DNA from: Thermoanaerobaculia bacterium
Lineage (GTDB): Bacteria; Acidobacteriota; Thermoanaerobaculia; Multivoradales; J023
Length of the DNA stretch: 64,000 nt
NCBI GenBank assembly: GCA_030431255.1
Contig: JAUIJL010000001.1
Coordinates: 434,001 to 498,000 of the forward strand
Direction of reading: 5' to 3'
Numbering within the stretch: position 1 is the stretch's first letter; every line of letters starts with the position of its first letter. A program made the translations under genes and the position numbers. The notes below the pieces were generated by a model. It was not told the DNA's origin. It did not search any database and saw only the letters and a list, made by a program, of their open reading frames with translations. Shown here in pieces: positions 1 through 9,000 of the stretch.

Positions 1-1023
1 ACCCGTTTCCATCCGGGCTCGGGGTTTTTTCAAGGCTGTGATGTGGCGGAGACCTTTGAGGCTGAGGATAAGAATCTGCGCAGCGGCCTGGTGAATCAAC
101 GTGTGCTCGACGTTCTAGGCGGTGCTCAAGAGACGCGGAATCGTCCACCGATTTTCGCTTTCTTACACTATTTCGACGCCCATGAGCCCTATGCGCCACC
201 GGAGCCTTGGCTCAGCCGCTGGCATCCCGGCCTGGACCGTCCCCTTCCGGAAGAGACCTCGGAATTTTTACAGCAGCATCGAGCCCCAGAGCATCGGCTC
301 AGCCCGGAGATGCTCGACTATTTGCGCGGCCTTTACGACGGCGCCATTTCCTACCAAGACGCGGCGCTCGAAGCGTTGCTCGTGGGCCTGGAGAGCTTGG
401 GTCTTTCGGATGACGTCCTCCTGCTCGTCACCTCGGACCACGGTGAGGAATTCAAAGAGCACGGGGGGCTGTCCCACGCGGTGCGGCTGCACGAGGAGCT
501 AGTTCAGGTGCCGCTTTTGGTCCGCTGGCCCGGGCGCGTCGCGGCCGGCACAAAGGTGGACCGAGCCGTGCAGACCGTGGACATCTTTCCGACCCTGGTC
601 GAGCTGGCGGGATTGCCGGTGCCGGAGGGTTTGGTCGGCCGGTCGTTCGCCCCGGAGCTGCTGGGCTCCTCGAGCCCGCCCGGGAAGGCGACGAGCCCGC
701 GACAAGAGCGCATCGATCGACTCGAGATCGTCGTGCACCAGCAAAACGCCAGTACCTGGGCGCTGTCGGCGACCCTGCCTCGCGGTCGATTCAAGATTTA
801 CGTTTTTCAGGGCGGGGCGCCGATCCTGTTCAAGCTCGACGACGATCCCCTGGGTTTGCGGCCTCTGGACGAGGAAGGGTTCGAAGCCGAGACCGCGGAG
901 CTGCTCAAGATTGCGTCGGCTTTGGGGGTCGGCGGCCGAGAAGACGCCGTTTTTGAGCCGCAGATGGGTGAGCGGGACCCCGAAATGGTCGAGCGCCTGA
1001 AAGCGATCGGTTATATCGAGTAG
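1..1023 (+). CDS. Sulfatase / alkaline-phosphatase-fold hydrolase, 5'-truncated by window edge
   Basis: The frame is open from base 1, so the gene starts outside the window; a GTG at 43 is internal. The visible part is the C-terminal half of a sulfatase-family hydrolase. It contains FLHYFDAHEPYAPP, the DGAISYQDAALEALL helix typical of sulfatases, the metal-binding LLVTSDHGEEFKEHGG, and VQTVDIFPTLVELAG. The catalytic Cys/Ser motif (CxPxR type) would lie upstream and cannot be seen, so sulfatase, phosphatase or phosphoglycerol-transferase activity cannot be separated. No gene follows on this strand for about 5 kb, so it probably ends its transcription unit. The family is clear; the substrate is unknown. 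Confidence 0.85.
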   Translation, partial: TRFHPGSGFFQGCDVAETFEAEDKNLRSGLVNQRVLDVLGGAQETRNRPPIFAFLHYFDAHEPYAPPEPWLSRWHPGLDRPLPEETSEFLQQHRAPEHRLSPEMLDYLRGLYDGAISYQDAALEALLVGLESLGLSDDVLLLVTSDHGEEFKEHGGLSHAVRLHEELVQVPLLVRWPGRVAAGTKVDRAVQTVDIFPTLVELAGLPVPEGLVGRSFAPELLGSSSPPGKATSPRQERIDRLEIVVHQQNASTWALSATLPRGRFKIYVFQGGAPILFKLDDDPLGLRPLDEEGFEAETAELLKIASALGVGGREDAVFEPQMGERDPEMVERLKAIGYIE

Positions 1024-1219
1024 GCAAGTGTCGAACATTCGGAGCTTCAACCGGTGGATACTTTAGCAGTACCAGGAAAATATTCGTTGGTTTCGGAAGG
1101 GGCTTGAGAAAGGTGACCAATGACGAGATCTGAAGCGATTGCAAATACACAATCCCCCTCCCAAAATTTGGGCGACTTACTTTCTAATTCTGTGAGGCAA
1201 CCGGCGGCGGAAAACTGCT

Positions 1220-2185
1220 CTACCTGGGCTTGGGCGATCTCAGCGAGTGCCCCGCCAAGGTCCAATCGGGCTCTACGAACGGCAATCCGGGCGGAAAGGA
1301 GTTTTCGGGAAACTCGACGTTCCGTTCTCCGTCTCTCAGACGCTTCGACGCCTCACAGTAGGCCGCCAAGATCAGCGCAAAGGCTGCTCTCATTTCCTGG
1401 CGGATCCTCTTGCGAAAGGCGTGGAAAAGCGGTTGTGGCGATTTCTTGAGCTTTCTAGGATAGTCGTGGGGATCAACGGCGAGCACAGCCGCGGCCCCCA
1501 GGGGAGCAGTGCCGTTCGCGGCGTGATTTGCCGCGGTTTCCTCTTCGATGTCTCGAATGATGTCCAACACGAGATCGCGACGGGACTCCTGGCTCAGATG
1601 GGTCCAGCAAGGCAACGGTGCAATGGGCAGCTCCAGGTGCTCGGTGAAATCATCGAGGGTGACGTTCTCGTCTTGTCGCCTCGCACGATAGTACCCGGAA
1701 CGGTCGATCCAGATACCCTTGAGGGGCTCACCTGTGATCAAGGCGTCGAGGAAGTTGACGCCGGGCCAATCCAGTGGGCCGGACACAAGTCCTTCTTTTG
1801 CGCCGTGTTTGAGGTGGTAGACGAGTCGCTGGATTTGAGCTTCGGGCTCTTGGGAAACCTCCGAAGAGTGGTATCGATCGGGAAAAGTACGAGTCTCCCA
1901 GTCGTAGAGGATGCCGGTCTCGAAGGACAGCTTGCGAGTGAAGTGAGCCATGAAATCAGCCTGAATCTTCACGGTGGGAGCCTGTAAGTGGAGGTGAAAG
2001 TGATTGCTGGCGAATGCGCCACTGTAGACTTCGACGGGGTATTTTTCTCGGGCTTTGGCGAGCGCTCCGATAATGATCTGGTTGAGACGCGGGCTGGGTT
2101 TGAGCAGGTGGCGGCCTTGGATGCAACGATTCATGACAGCTACACCGGCGTTGGGTCGAGTCCAAAGGCGTGGGAGTCTAGACAT
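1220..2185 (-). CDS. REP-associated tyrosine transposase (Y1/HUH, IS200-like)
   Basis: Single-stranded DNA transposase of the Y1_Tnp superfamily. The HUH metal motif is seen as NHFHLHLQ near residue 67, and the candidate nucleophilic Tyr lies in RLVYHLKHGAKEG. The N-terminus (MSRLPRLW, VAVMNRCIQGRHLL) is that of RAYT proteins. RAYTs are thought to mobilise or maintain short palindromic repeats. The ATG at 2185 is preferred over 2203 because GAGGGG lies six bases before it. About 160 C-terminal residues are charged and follow the catalytic fold; this is longer than IS200 TnpA and fits the acidobacterial long form. A stem-loop lies about 100 bp upstream and short repeats 250-350 bp upstream. 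The gene appears intact. Confidence 0.82.
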   Translation of the reverse strand: MSRLPRLWTRPNAGVAVMNRCIQGRHLLKPSPRLNQIIIGALAKAREKYPVEVYSGAFASNHFHLHLQAPTVKIQADFMAHFTRKLSFETGILYDWETRTFPDRYHSSEVSQEPEAQIQRLVYHLKHGAKEGLVSGPLDWPGVNFLDALITGEPLKGIWIDRSGYYRARRQDENVTLDDFTEHLELPIAPLPCWTHLSQESRRDLVLDIIRDIEEETAANHAANGTAPLGAAAVLAVDPHDYPRKLKKSPQPLFHAFRKRIRQEMRAAFALILAAYCEASKRLRDGERNVEFPENSFPPGLPFVEPDWTLAGHSLRSPKPR

Positions 2186-2286
2186 GGCTCGCCCCTCTGT
2201 CATCGGTTTCCGTCAGAGGTGTCTGAGACTCATCGGCGAGCCTGGATGGGTAAAAGATGGCGATTGTTTCCGTCATGTCTGTCTCC

Positions 2287-2327
2287 TGAGTAGAAGTTCG
2301 TGTGTAAAAGGCACATGCCTCTACTCA
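2287..2327. repeat. Imperfect stem-loop upstream of the RAYT gene
   Basis: TGAGTAGA (2287-2294) pairs perfectly with TCTACTCA (2320-2327), and an inner TGTG/CACA pair (2301-2304 with 2312-2315) extends it. IS200/IS605-class elements are bounded by subterminal imperfect hairpins that the transposase recognises, so this is a candidate element end. No second copy was found in the window. Confidence 0.4.
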
Positions 2328-2451
2328 AGGAGGGACGGAGAATTGATTCGCAATTCTGCAGGGCAGAGATTGTGATCAAGAATGTCGGCAGGAAAGGGCG
2401 ACGGTGTCGATCCGGCATTGTTTGCCGGCTGGCACCGTTGCTCGCGCGAAA

Positions 2452-2537
2452 GAACATTAACCTGGCCCGTGTCTCGCCCTTATTGGGGAACATCAACCTG
2501 GCACCTGGACGATGTTGGAGAACATCAACCTGGCACC
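2452..2537. repeat. Three dispersed GAACATCAACCTGGCACC repeats (C subtype)
   Basis: Copies are at 2452-2468 (degenerate: ATTAACCTGGCCC), 2488-2506 and 2520-2537, all in the same orientation and separated by 14-20 bases. A G-subtype (AACATCAACGTGGCACC) occurs at 9800-9890 and 10173-10189. The rest of 2210-2600 holds no convincing gene. Confidence 0.7.
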
Positions 2538-2602
2538 CCATCGAAGACACCTCAACTTCGTCGTCTTGAAGGCCCCAGCTTCGACTTAACCGGCGAGCGA
2601 GC

Positions 2603-3163
2603 TCAAGACATACGCTCAAGCAACCAGGCGCGGGCGAAAGTCCAATCCCGCTTTACCGTCGCGAGGGAGATCCCTAGAAGCTTCGCGGTCTCGGCAAGGC
2701 TGAGGCCGCCGAAATAGCGCAGGTTCACGACTTCGGCGAGCCGGGGCTCGTCCTCGGCCAGGGCGTCGAGGGCTTGGTCCAGAGCCAGCAGGTCGAGGTC
2801 CGGCTCGTCGGTGGCGATGGCAAGGTCTCCAATGGTCACTCGCTCCGCCTCGCCGCCCCGTTTCAAGGATTGGTGACGACGGGCGTGGTCCACCAAGATG
2901 CGGCGCATGGCGCGGGCCGCGGAGCCGAAGAAATGCGCTCGGTTCTGCCAATGCTCATCCCCCGGCATGAGACGTAGATAGGCCTCGTTCACAAGAGCCG
3001 TCGTCTGCAGAGTGTGACCGGGACGCTCGCCGACCAGCTGGCTTCCGGCGATGGCCTTGAGCTCGCGATAGACCCGCTCGTAGAGCAAGCCGCGAGCGTC
3101 ATCGCCGCCGGACTGCACGGAGCGCAAGAGGTGGGTCAGGTCGTCGAGGTCGAGATCGCTCAT
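2603..3163 (-). CDS. ECF-type RNA polymerase sigma factor (kinase-linked group)
   Basis: A 186-residue sigma-70-family ECF factor. Region 2 is seen as VYRELKAIAGSQL, followed by the LQTTALVNEAYLRL signature and the helix AMRRILVDHARRHQSLKRGG. Region 4 is VVNLRYFGGLSLAETAKLLG with the helix-turn-helix LGISLATVKRDWTFARAWL. This sequence group is common in Acidobacteriota and Planctomycetota and usually sits beside a Ser/Thr kinase rather than an anti-sigma factor. Here the kinase gene starts upstream on the same strand (3232-5850) and ends 68 bases before this gene, so the two are probably co-transcribed. Control of the sigma factor by phosphorylation is an inference from this arrangement. Confidence 0.92.
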   Translation of the reverse strand: MSDLDLDDLTHLLRSVQSGGDDARGLLYERVYRELKAIAGSQLVGERPGHTLQTTALVNEAYLRLMPGDEHWQNRAHFFGSAARAMRRILVDHARRHQSLKRGGEAERVTIGDLAIATDEPDLDLLALDQALDALAEDEPRLAEVVNLRYFGGLSLAETAKLLGISLATVKRDWTFARAWLLERMS

Positions 3164-3231
3164 CGTCCGAGCATTCTAGCCGGATCTGCGCTCCTATCTG
3201 GCTTCGGCCCGTTGTCGAAATCCGCTTGTCG

Positions 3232-5850
3232 CTACGAGGTTCCGCGATCCAAGGAGGCGATCAGCTCCCGCAAGCGCGAGCTCTCCTCGGAGCCCTCCGA
3301 CGACAGGTCGAGGGCTTCCCGAGCGGATTGGAGGGCCCGAGGGTGGTTGCCTACGGCTTCGTACGCTCTAGCCAACAGCGCAAGGGCTTTCTCGTCCTTG
3401 CGATTCGTATCCTGGACGGCTCTCAGGGCCAAGGCGAGAGCTCGATCCGGATTTCGAAGGCCGCCGGCGACAGGGGATAGCAGCACCTCGGCGTATTCGA
3501 GGCGGTCTTCGGTCCGGGCCATCGGCCCTTGGCAGACCTGCTCCAGAGCCTCGGCGAAGCGTCTCAGGTAGGCCTCGTATTTCTCTGGCGCACCGGTTTC
3601 CCCGTAGAGAATGACGACGTTTTGAAGCCCTTCCAAGGTGCTCGGATGGAGCTCACCGAGGGTGCGTCGCTTCACCTCCAGGTTTTCGAGCAAGAGCTTC
3701 TCGGACTCTTCGTATCGCCCCTGTTTGAGATAAAGCCAGCCGAGGTTGTTGACCATGATCAAGGTGCTCGGATGCTCGTCTCCCAAAATCCGTCGCGACG
3801 GGCCGAGCCCTTCTCGGAGCAGCTTTTCCGCTTCCTCAGTACGGCCCCATCCGAGATAAAGCGAGGCGAAGCGGTTGATGGCGTTGACGGTCCGTGGGTG
3901 CTCGTCACCGTAGTGGGCTCGATTGAAAGCCACCACCTCTCGGTGGATTTTCTCCGCTTCCTGCCAACGTTTCGTATAGCGATAAACGATGGCCAGTCTG
4001 GCGAGCACCCGCATGGTGTCGGGATGCTCTTGACCCAGAAGAGCTTTCCGATCCCCATGAACGCGCAAGAAAAGCTCTTCCGCTTGTCGGTAATGTCCGG
4101 CTTGCTGGCGGATGATCGCCAGCTCTTCGATGGCCGAGAGGCCGAGCTCGTCGACGGATTCCACCTCCACCGCCGCGAGCTTCGACAGCCCCTTCCCCCA
4201 AGCCCCTTCAAGAGCCTTCTCCGCATCGTCGAGACGCCCTTGACCTCGGTAGAGGGTTCCGAGCTCGAGATGGAGGGCTCGGGTCACGGCGGCTTGTGGC
4301 CCTAGGTGGCGGCTGAACAGCTCGAGGGATCGGAGCAGGTGTGGCTCTGCGGCGGCGAGCACCCCGAGGGAGCTGTAAGTTCTGCCGATGGTCCGGCGCA
4401 GCGACGCCTCCACCATGGGCTGATCGGAGAACCGACCCTCGACATTCTGAGCCGCTTTGTCGAGCACTTCGCGCATGGTGACGTCGATCCCTTGACGTCC
4501 GGGGGCCACCGCGGCGAGCAAATCGTCGTTCAAGAAAGCGTTGACCTCGTCGGCGATCGCGGCATGGACGCGCGCTCGCTCCGCCTCCTGGCGAGCGCGG
4601 ATCATGCCGACCGAGGTGCCGATGGTACCGATCACCAGAGCGAGCAGCGCGAGGCAGGCGACGGCCAACAATAGAGCATGTCGGCGCACGAATCGGCTGA
4701 GCTGATAGACGGTGCTGGGAGGTCGCGCGGTGATCGCCTCATGGGCTCGGTATCGCCGGAGGTCGGCCGCCAGCTCGAAGGCACCGCCGTAACGTCTCGT
4801 TCGATCTTTCTCCAGGGCCTTCAGGGTGATCCAGTCGAGGTCACCGCGTAGATGGCGGACGAGGGAGTCGGGATCGGTCAGACGACAGCTTGCCCGGTGG
4901 CCGGCCTCTTTGTCGCTTTGAATTCGGGTGCTCGGCGGTTTTGGATCTCGGCTGGCGAGGGTTTGTTGTATCTCGCCGAGGGGCGCGCTTTGGAAATCGA
5001 AAGGGCGGAGACCAGTCAAAAGCTCGTAGAGCAGCGCCCCCAGGGAGTAGACATCGGCTCGGGTGTCGACGTCCAATCCGCTGCCCTGGGCCTGCTCGGG
5101 GCTGACGTAACCCGGTGTGCCCACGAATCCCCCGAGCCGGGTGTGCAGGGTGATGTCGCTGAGCCGCTGATAAAGCATTTTCGCGACCCCGAAGTCGATC
5201 ACTTTGGGGGTAGCCTTGCCGTCGGCCTCTTCCACCAGGATGTTGGAAGGTTTCAGGTCTCGGTGGATGACGCCTTTTTGGTGGGCGTGCTGCACCGCCT
5301 CACAGACCTGGATGAAGAGCTCCAGCCGCTGGTCGATCGAGAGCCGGCGTTGATCGCAATATTCGAGCAACAGGGCACCGGGCACGTATTCCATGACGAA
5401 GAAGGGGCGTCCATCTCCGGTGGATCCGGCGTCGAGGATACGGGCGATGTTGGGATGGCTCATCAGCGCCAGGGCTTGACGCTCCGAGTGAAACCGACCC
5501 AGGGCTTCCCGGCTGTAGGTCACCCCCTTGATCAGCTTGAGGGCCACCTTCCGGCGAACGGGCTCCATTTGCTCGGCGACGTAGACGATGCCCATGCCGC
5601 CTTCTCCCAACCGTTCAAGCAGGCGATAAGGGCCGATTTTCTGGGGCTCCGGTGGTCGCAAAGCCGGCGAATCGAGGGTCACCGGACAGAGCTCGGGACG
5701 CTCGTGGGCGGCGAGCAGAGCCCGGATGCGGGGCTCGAGATCCGGTGCCCGTTCGGCGATTCCATGCAGGAAGAGCCGCCGCGCATCCCCTTCGAGCTCC
5801 AAGGCCTGCTCGAAGAGGCGACGTTCGGAATTCAGGGCGGGTGTGTCCAT
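3232..5850 (-). CDS. Transmembrane Ser/Thr protein kinase with TPR sensor region
   Basis: PknB-type kinase followed by tetratricopeptide repeats (872 residues from the ATG at 5850, chosen because MDTPALNSERRLFEQALEL is the usual N-terminus of this family). Kinase motifs: glycine loop LGEGGMGIVYVAEQ (about 75), VALKLIKG, catalytic HRDLKPSNIL (about 196), VIDFGVAK, GTPGYVSPEQ. One membrane helix (about 387-410, RHALLLAVACLALLALVIG) separates the cytoplasmic kinase from a C-terminal TPR array (about 480-870) with repeats of the LGxEHPxT type. The linked sigma factor at 2603 follows on the same strand. An in-frame extension to 6066 would overlap the divergent gene and lacks family similarity. The phosphorylation target is unknown; the sigma factor is the obvious candidate. 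Confidence 0.92.
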   Translation of the reverse strand: MDTPALNSERRLFEQALELEGDARRLFLHGIAERAPDLEPRIRALLAAHERPELCPVTLDSPALRPPEPQKIGPYRLLERLGEGGMGIVYVAEQMEPVRRKVALKLIKGVTYSREALGRFHSERQALALMSHPNIARILDAGSTGDGRPFFVMEYVPGALLLEYCDQRRLSIDQRLELFIQVCEAVQHAHQKGVIHRDLKPSNILVEEADGKATPKVIDFGVAKMLYQRLSDITLHTRLGGFVGTPGYVSPEQAQGSGLDVDTRADVYSLGALLYELLTGLRPFDFQSAPLGEIQQTLASRDPKPPSTRIQSDKEAGHRASCRLTDPDSLVRHLRGDLDWITLKALEKDRTRRYGGAFELAADLRRYRAHEAITARPPSTVYQLSRFVRRHALLLAVACLALLALVIGTIGTSVGMIRARQEAERARVHAAIADEVNAFLNDDLLAAVAPGRQGIDVTMREVLDKAAQNVEGRFSDQPMVEASLRRTIGRTYSSLGVLAAAEPHLLRSLELFSRHLGPQAAVTRALHLELGTLYRGQGRLDDAEKALEGAWGKGLSKLAAVEVESVDELGLSAIEELAIIRQQAGHYRQAEELFLRVHGDRKALLGQEHPDTMRVLARLAIVYRYTKRWQEAEKIHREVVAFNRAHYGDEHPRTVNAINRFASLYLGWGRTEEAEKLLREGLGPSRRILGDEHPSTLIMVNNLGWLYLKQGRYEESEKLLLENLEVKRRTLGELHPSTLEGLQNVVILYGETGAPEKYEAYLRRFAEALEQVCQGPMARTEDRLEYAEVLLSPVAGGLRNPDRALALALRAVQDTNRKDEKALALLARAYEAVGNHPRALQSAREALDLSSEGSEESSRLRELIASLDRGTS

Positions 5851-6036
5851 AGCGAAGAGCTGTCCTGATCCACTGAATATTCCACTCGCTCCCATCGGTC
5901 GTATCCACTCCATAGACCGCTTCGGGAATCGAGCTAAAAGAATCTCGTCCTCGGTGAGCCATTCACCCAGCGAGTTGCGCATGGGGTTCAGAGGCTTCCA
6001 AGAAGCCACTGATACTGAACCATGAGGAGATATGTG

Positions 6037-9000
6037 ATGTCGATGATTGTACAGGGTCCGGCTCATTCCGGGGCTTCGACCGAAACCACGTGTGATGTGA
6101 AACCTTGGACTTGGGAAGCCTTCGACCGTGCCGAGACGGTTTGGGGCCTCTTCGAAAAGAAGGCCCTAGAGCACCCCGACAAGACGGCGGTGATCGACGG
6201 TGGGGCGGAGATCGACTACGAGCACCTGAGGCGGCGGGCGATTGAAATCGCCGCCGAGCTCGTGGCGCAGGGCGTCGAGCCGGGGTCGCTGGTGGGCGTG
6301 TGTATGGGCCGCGGCTGGGAGCTGACGGCGACGTTGATGGGCATCTTGCGAGCGGGCTGCGCTTACGTGCCCCTCGATCCGGCTTATCCCCAGGAGCGGC
6401 TCCGCTACATGGTGGAGCATGCCCGTTTGGCGGCAGCCGTCGTGGACGACGACACGCGTGCCGAGCGCTGCGTTGGGTCGTCGGCCCCGGCAGCGCTGAA
6501 GGTCATACACCTCGGCCGAGTGAGCGCCCGGGCCCGCGCTCTCTCCGCGGACGCCCCATTCGCGGACGCTCCATTCGCCGGCGCCCCCGTCGGAGTCCCA
6601 GTCGGGCCTTCGCCGAGGGATCTCGCCTACGTCATTTACACCTCCGGATCGACAGGTCGACCCAAGGGCGTCGCGGTCGAGCATCGAAGCGTGGTCGCCT
6701 TGAGCCGGTCCATGCGCACCCTGCTGAGCGACGAGGAGCTGTCGGGAGTGCTGGCGTCGGCGTCGATTTCTTTCGACGCGTCAGTGATGGAGATTTTGGG
6801 TACTTTGACCCTGGGCGGCACCGTGGTTTTGGCGGAGAACGTGCTGGCCTTGCTGGAGCTGCCGGCCGCGGATCGGGTGAAGACCTGCGTCATGGTGCCG
6901 TCGGCGATGAAAGCTTTGCTGGCGGCCGGTCGCCTGCCCGAGAGCCTGCGCTGTGTGGTCTTGGGGGCCGAGGTGCTCACACCGTCTTTGGTGAGCGAAA
7001 TCCACGCGCAGGACCCGAGCCGGCGCGTGATCAACGTCTACGGGCCGACGGAGGATACGGTCTACGCGACGACCGCCGAGATCCCCGTCGGCGCGGAGAC
7101 GACGACCATCGGTCGGTCGGTGCCGGGCTCGCGATCATATGTTTTGGACGATTCCTTGCAACCAGTGCCCGATGGAGCCGAAGGGGAGCTCTACCTGGCA
7201 GGCGACAAGCTGGCGCGGGGATACCTGCACGAAGAGGACCTCACGAGAGAACGGTTCTTGGAGGTGGAGCCAGGCGGTGCGGTTCCGGAAGAGCGGCTCT
7301 ATAGAACCGGAGATTTGTGCCGGCGTGGGCGGGACGGGCGGATCGAATTTTTGGGTCGGATCGACCAACAGGTCAAGATCCGCGGGCATCGGATCGAGCT
7401 GGAGGAGATCGAGTCGACCCTGGAGTCGATGGATGGTGTCGACGGCGCCGCCGCAGCGGCGGCGGACGGTGGCACGGGCCGTAAGGTGCTTGTGGCCTAT
7501 GTGGTGAGCCGGCGCGGAACCGTGACTCGGGAGGCAGCTAGAGCGTATGTGGCGGAGCGTCTGCCCGGTTATATGGTGCCCCAGGCGGTCGTGCTCTTGG
7601 ACGAGCTGCCGCGCTTGCCCAACGACAAGCTTGATCGATCGAGGCTATCGGAGCTGGGGATACCGACTTCGGAGCCCGGTCGGTGTTCCGGCAGATCGGA
7701 AGCTCGAACGGCTCCTGGTTCTGGGCGATCCGAGCTCGTGGACCGCCTGGCCGGGCTCACCCGGGCCGAGCAACACGGAATCCTGCTCGCGACCGTCCGG
7801 CGGGAAATTGCGTCCTTGCTCCGCTTTCCGAATGTCGATCAGGTCCAAGCCGACGAGCTTCTGGACGACCTCGGCCTCGATTCCTTGACCAAGGTGGAGC
7901 TGAGCGCGCGGCTCGGCGGGCTCTGCAGTCGGAAGCTACCGGTGTCGGCGGCAGCGAAGTGCGCCACTCCCGCGGCGGTGGCGGATCTCCTGCTGGAGCT
8001 GACCGGCAGTGGCACGGCGCAAGGCTCGACCCAGTCGTCGCGGGATCGATCGGTGGATACCCTGGCCGGCTTCCAGACCCAGATCCAGGGGTGTTACCCA
8101 CCGTTTCTGGCCGGCAAGGCTCCGGCCTGGTCGGCGACCGACAAAGGCACCCTCGTCCAGCAGCTCAAGCAGCTGGTGAGCCGGCCGGGAGATCCATTCT
8201 GCAAGTTGGTGCGCACCGGTAGCGGTCATCGCGGTGTGGTCGCCGACGTGGACACGGATCGAGCCCGCGAGGCGATCATCTGGACCACCAACCTCTACCT
8301 CGGATTGAATCGCGATCCAGAAGTGATCGCGGAGGCCCGATCCGCCGTCGAGCGATTCGGTACCGGCATGGGAACGTCGGCCGCTGCGTCCGGCATTACC
8401 GATGTGCATCAGGAGTTCGAGCAAGCCTTTGCCGACTTGGTGGGCAAGCCGTCCGCTTGCTTATTCCCCACGGGTTATACCGCCAATATGGGCGCGGTTG
8501 CCGGCTTGCTCGGTCATCAGGACGTCATCGTCATGGACCAGCTCTGCCACGCCTCCATCGTCGACGGGGCGCGGCTGTGCGGAGCCACGATCCGCACCTT
8601 CCAACACAACAATCCCGCGGATCTGGAGGCGGTTCTCCGGACCGAAGCGTCGCCTTATCGCACGGTTCTGGTGGTCCTCGAAGGCGTTTACAGCATGGGG
8701 GAGGGGGCGGCACCGGTCTCGGAAATCGCCCGCATCGCCAAACGATACGGCGCCCTCGTGCTGGTGGACGAAGCTCATTCCTTCGGCTTCTACGGTCGGC
8801 GTGGGGCCGGCATTTGCGCCGAGCAGGGGGCGACGGAGCACGTCGACTTCATCATGACCACCCTGAGCAAAGCGCTCGGAAGCCTGGGTGGGGTCGTGGC
8901 CGCCCGGGAGGAGCACGTGGCCCTGCTCAAATCGTCCTCCAGGGCCTTTATTTTCCAGGCGTCCACTAGCCCGGCCGACATCGCCGCGGCCTTGGCGGCC

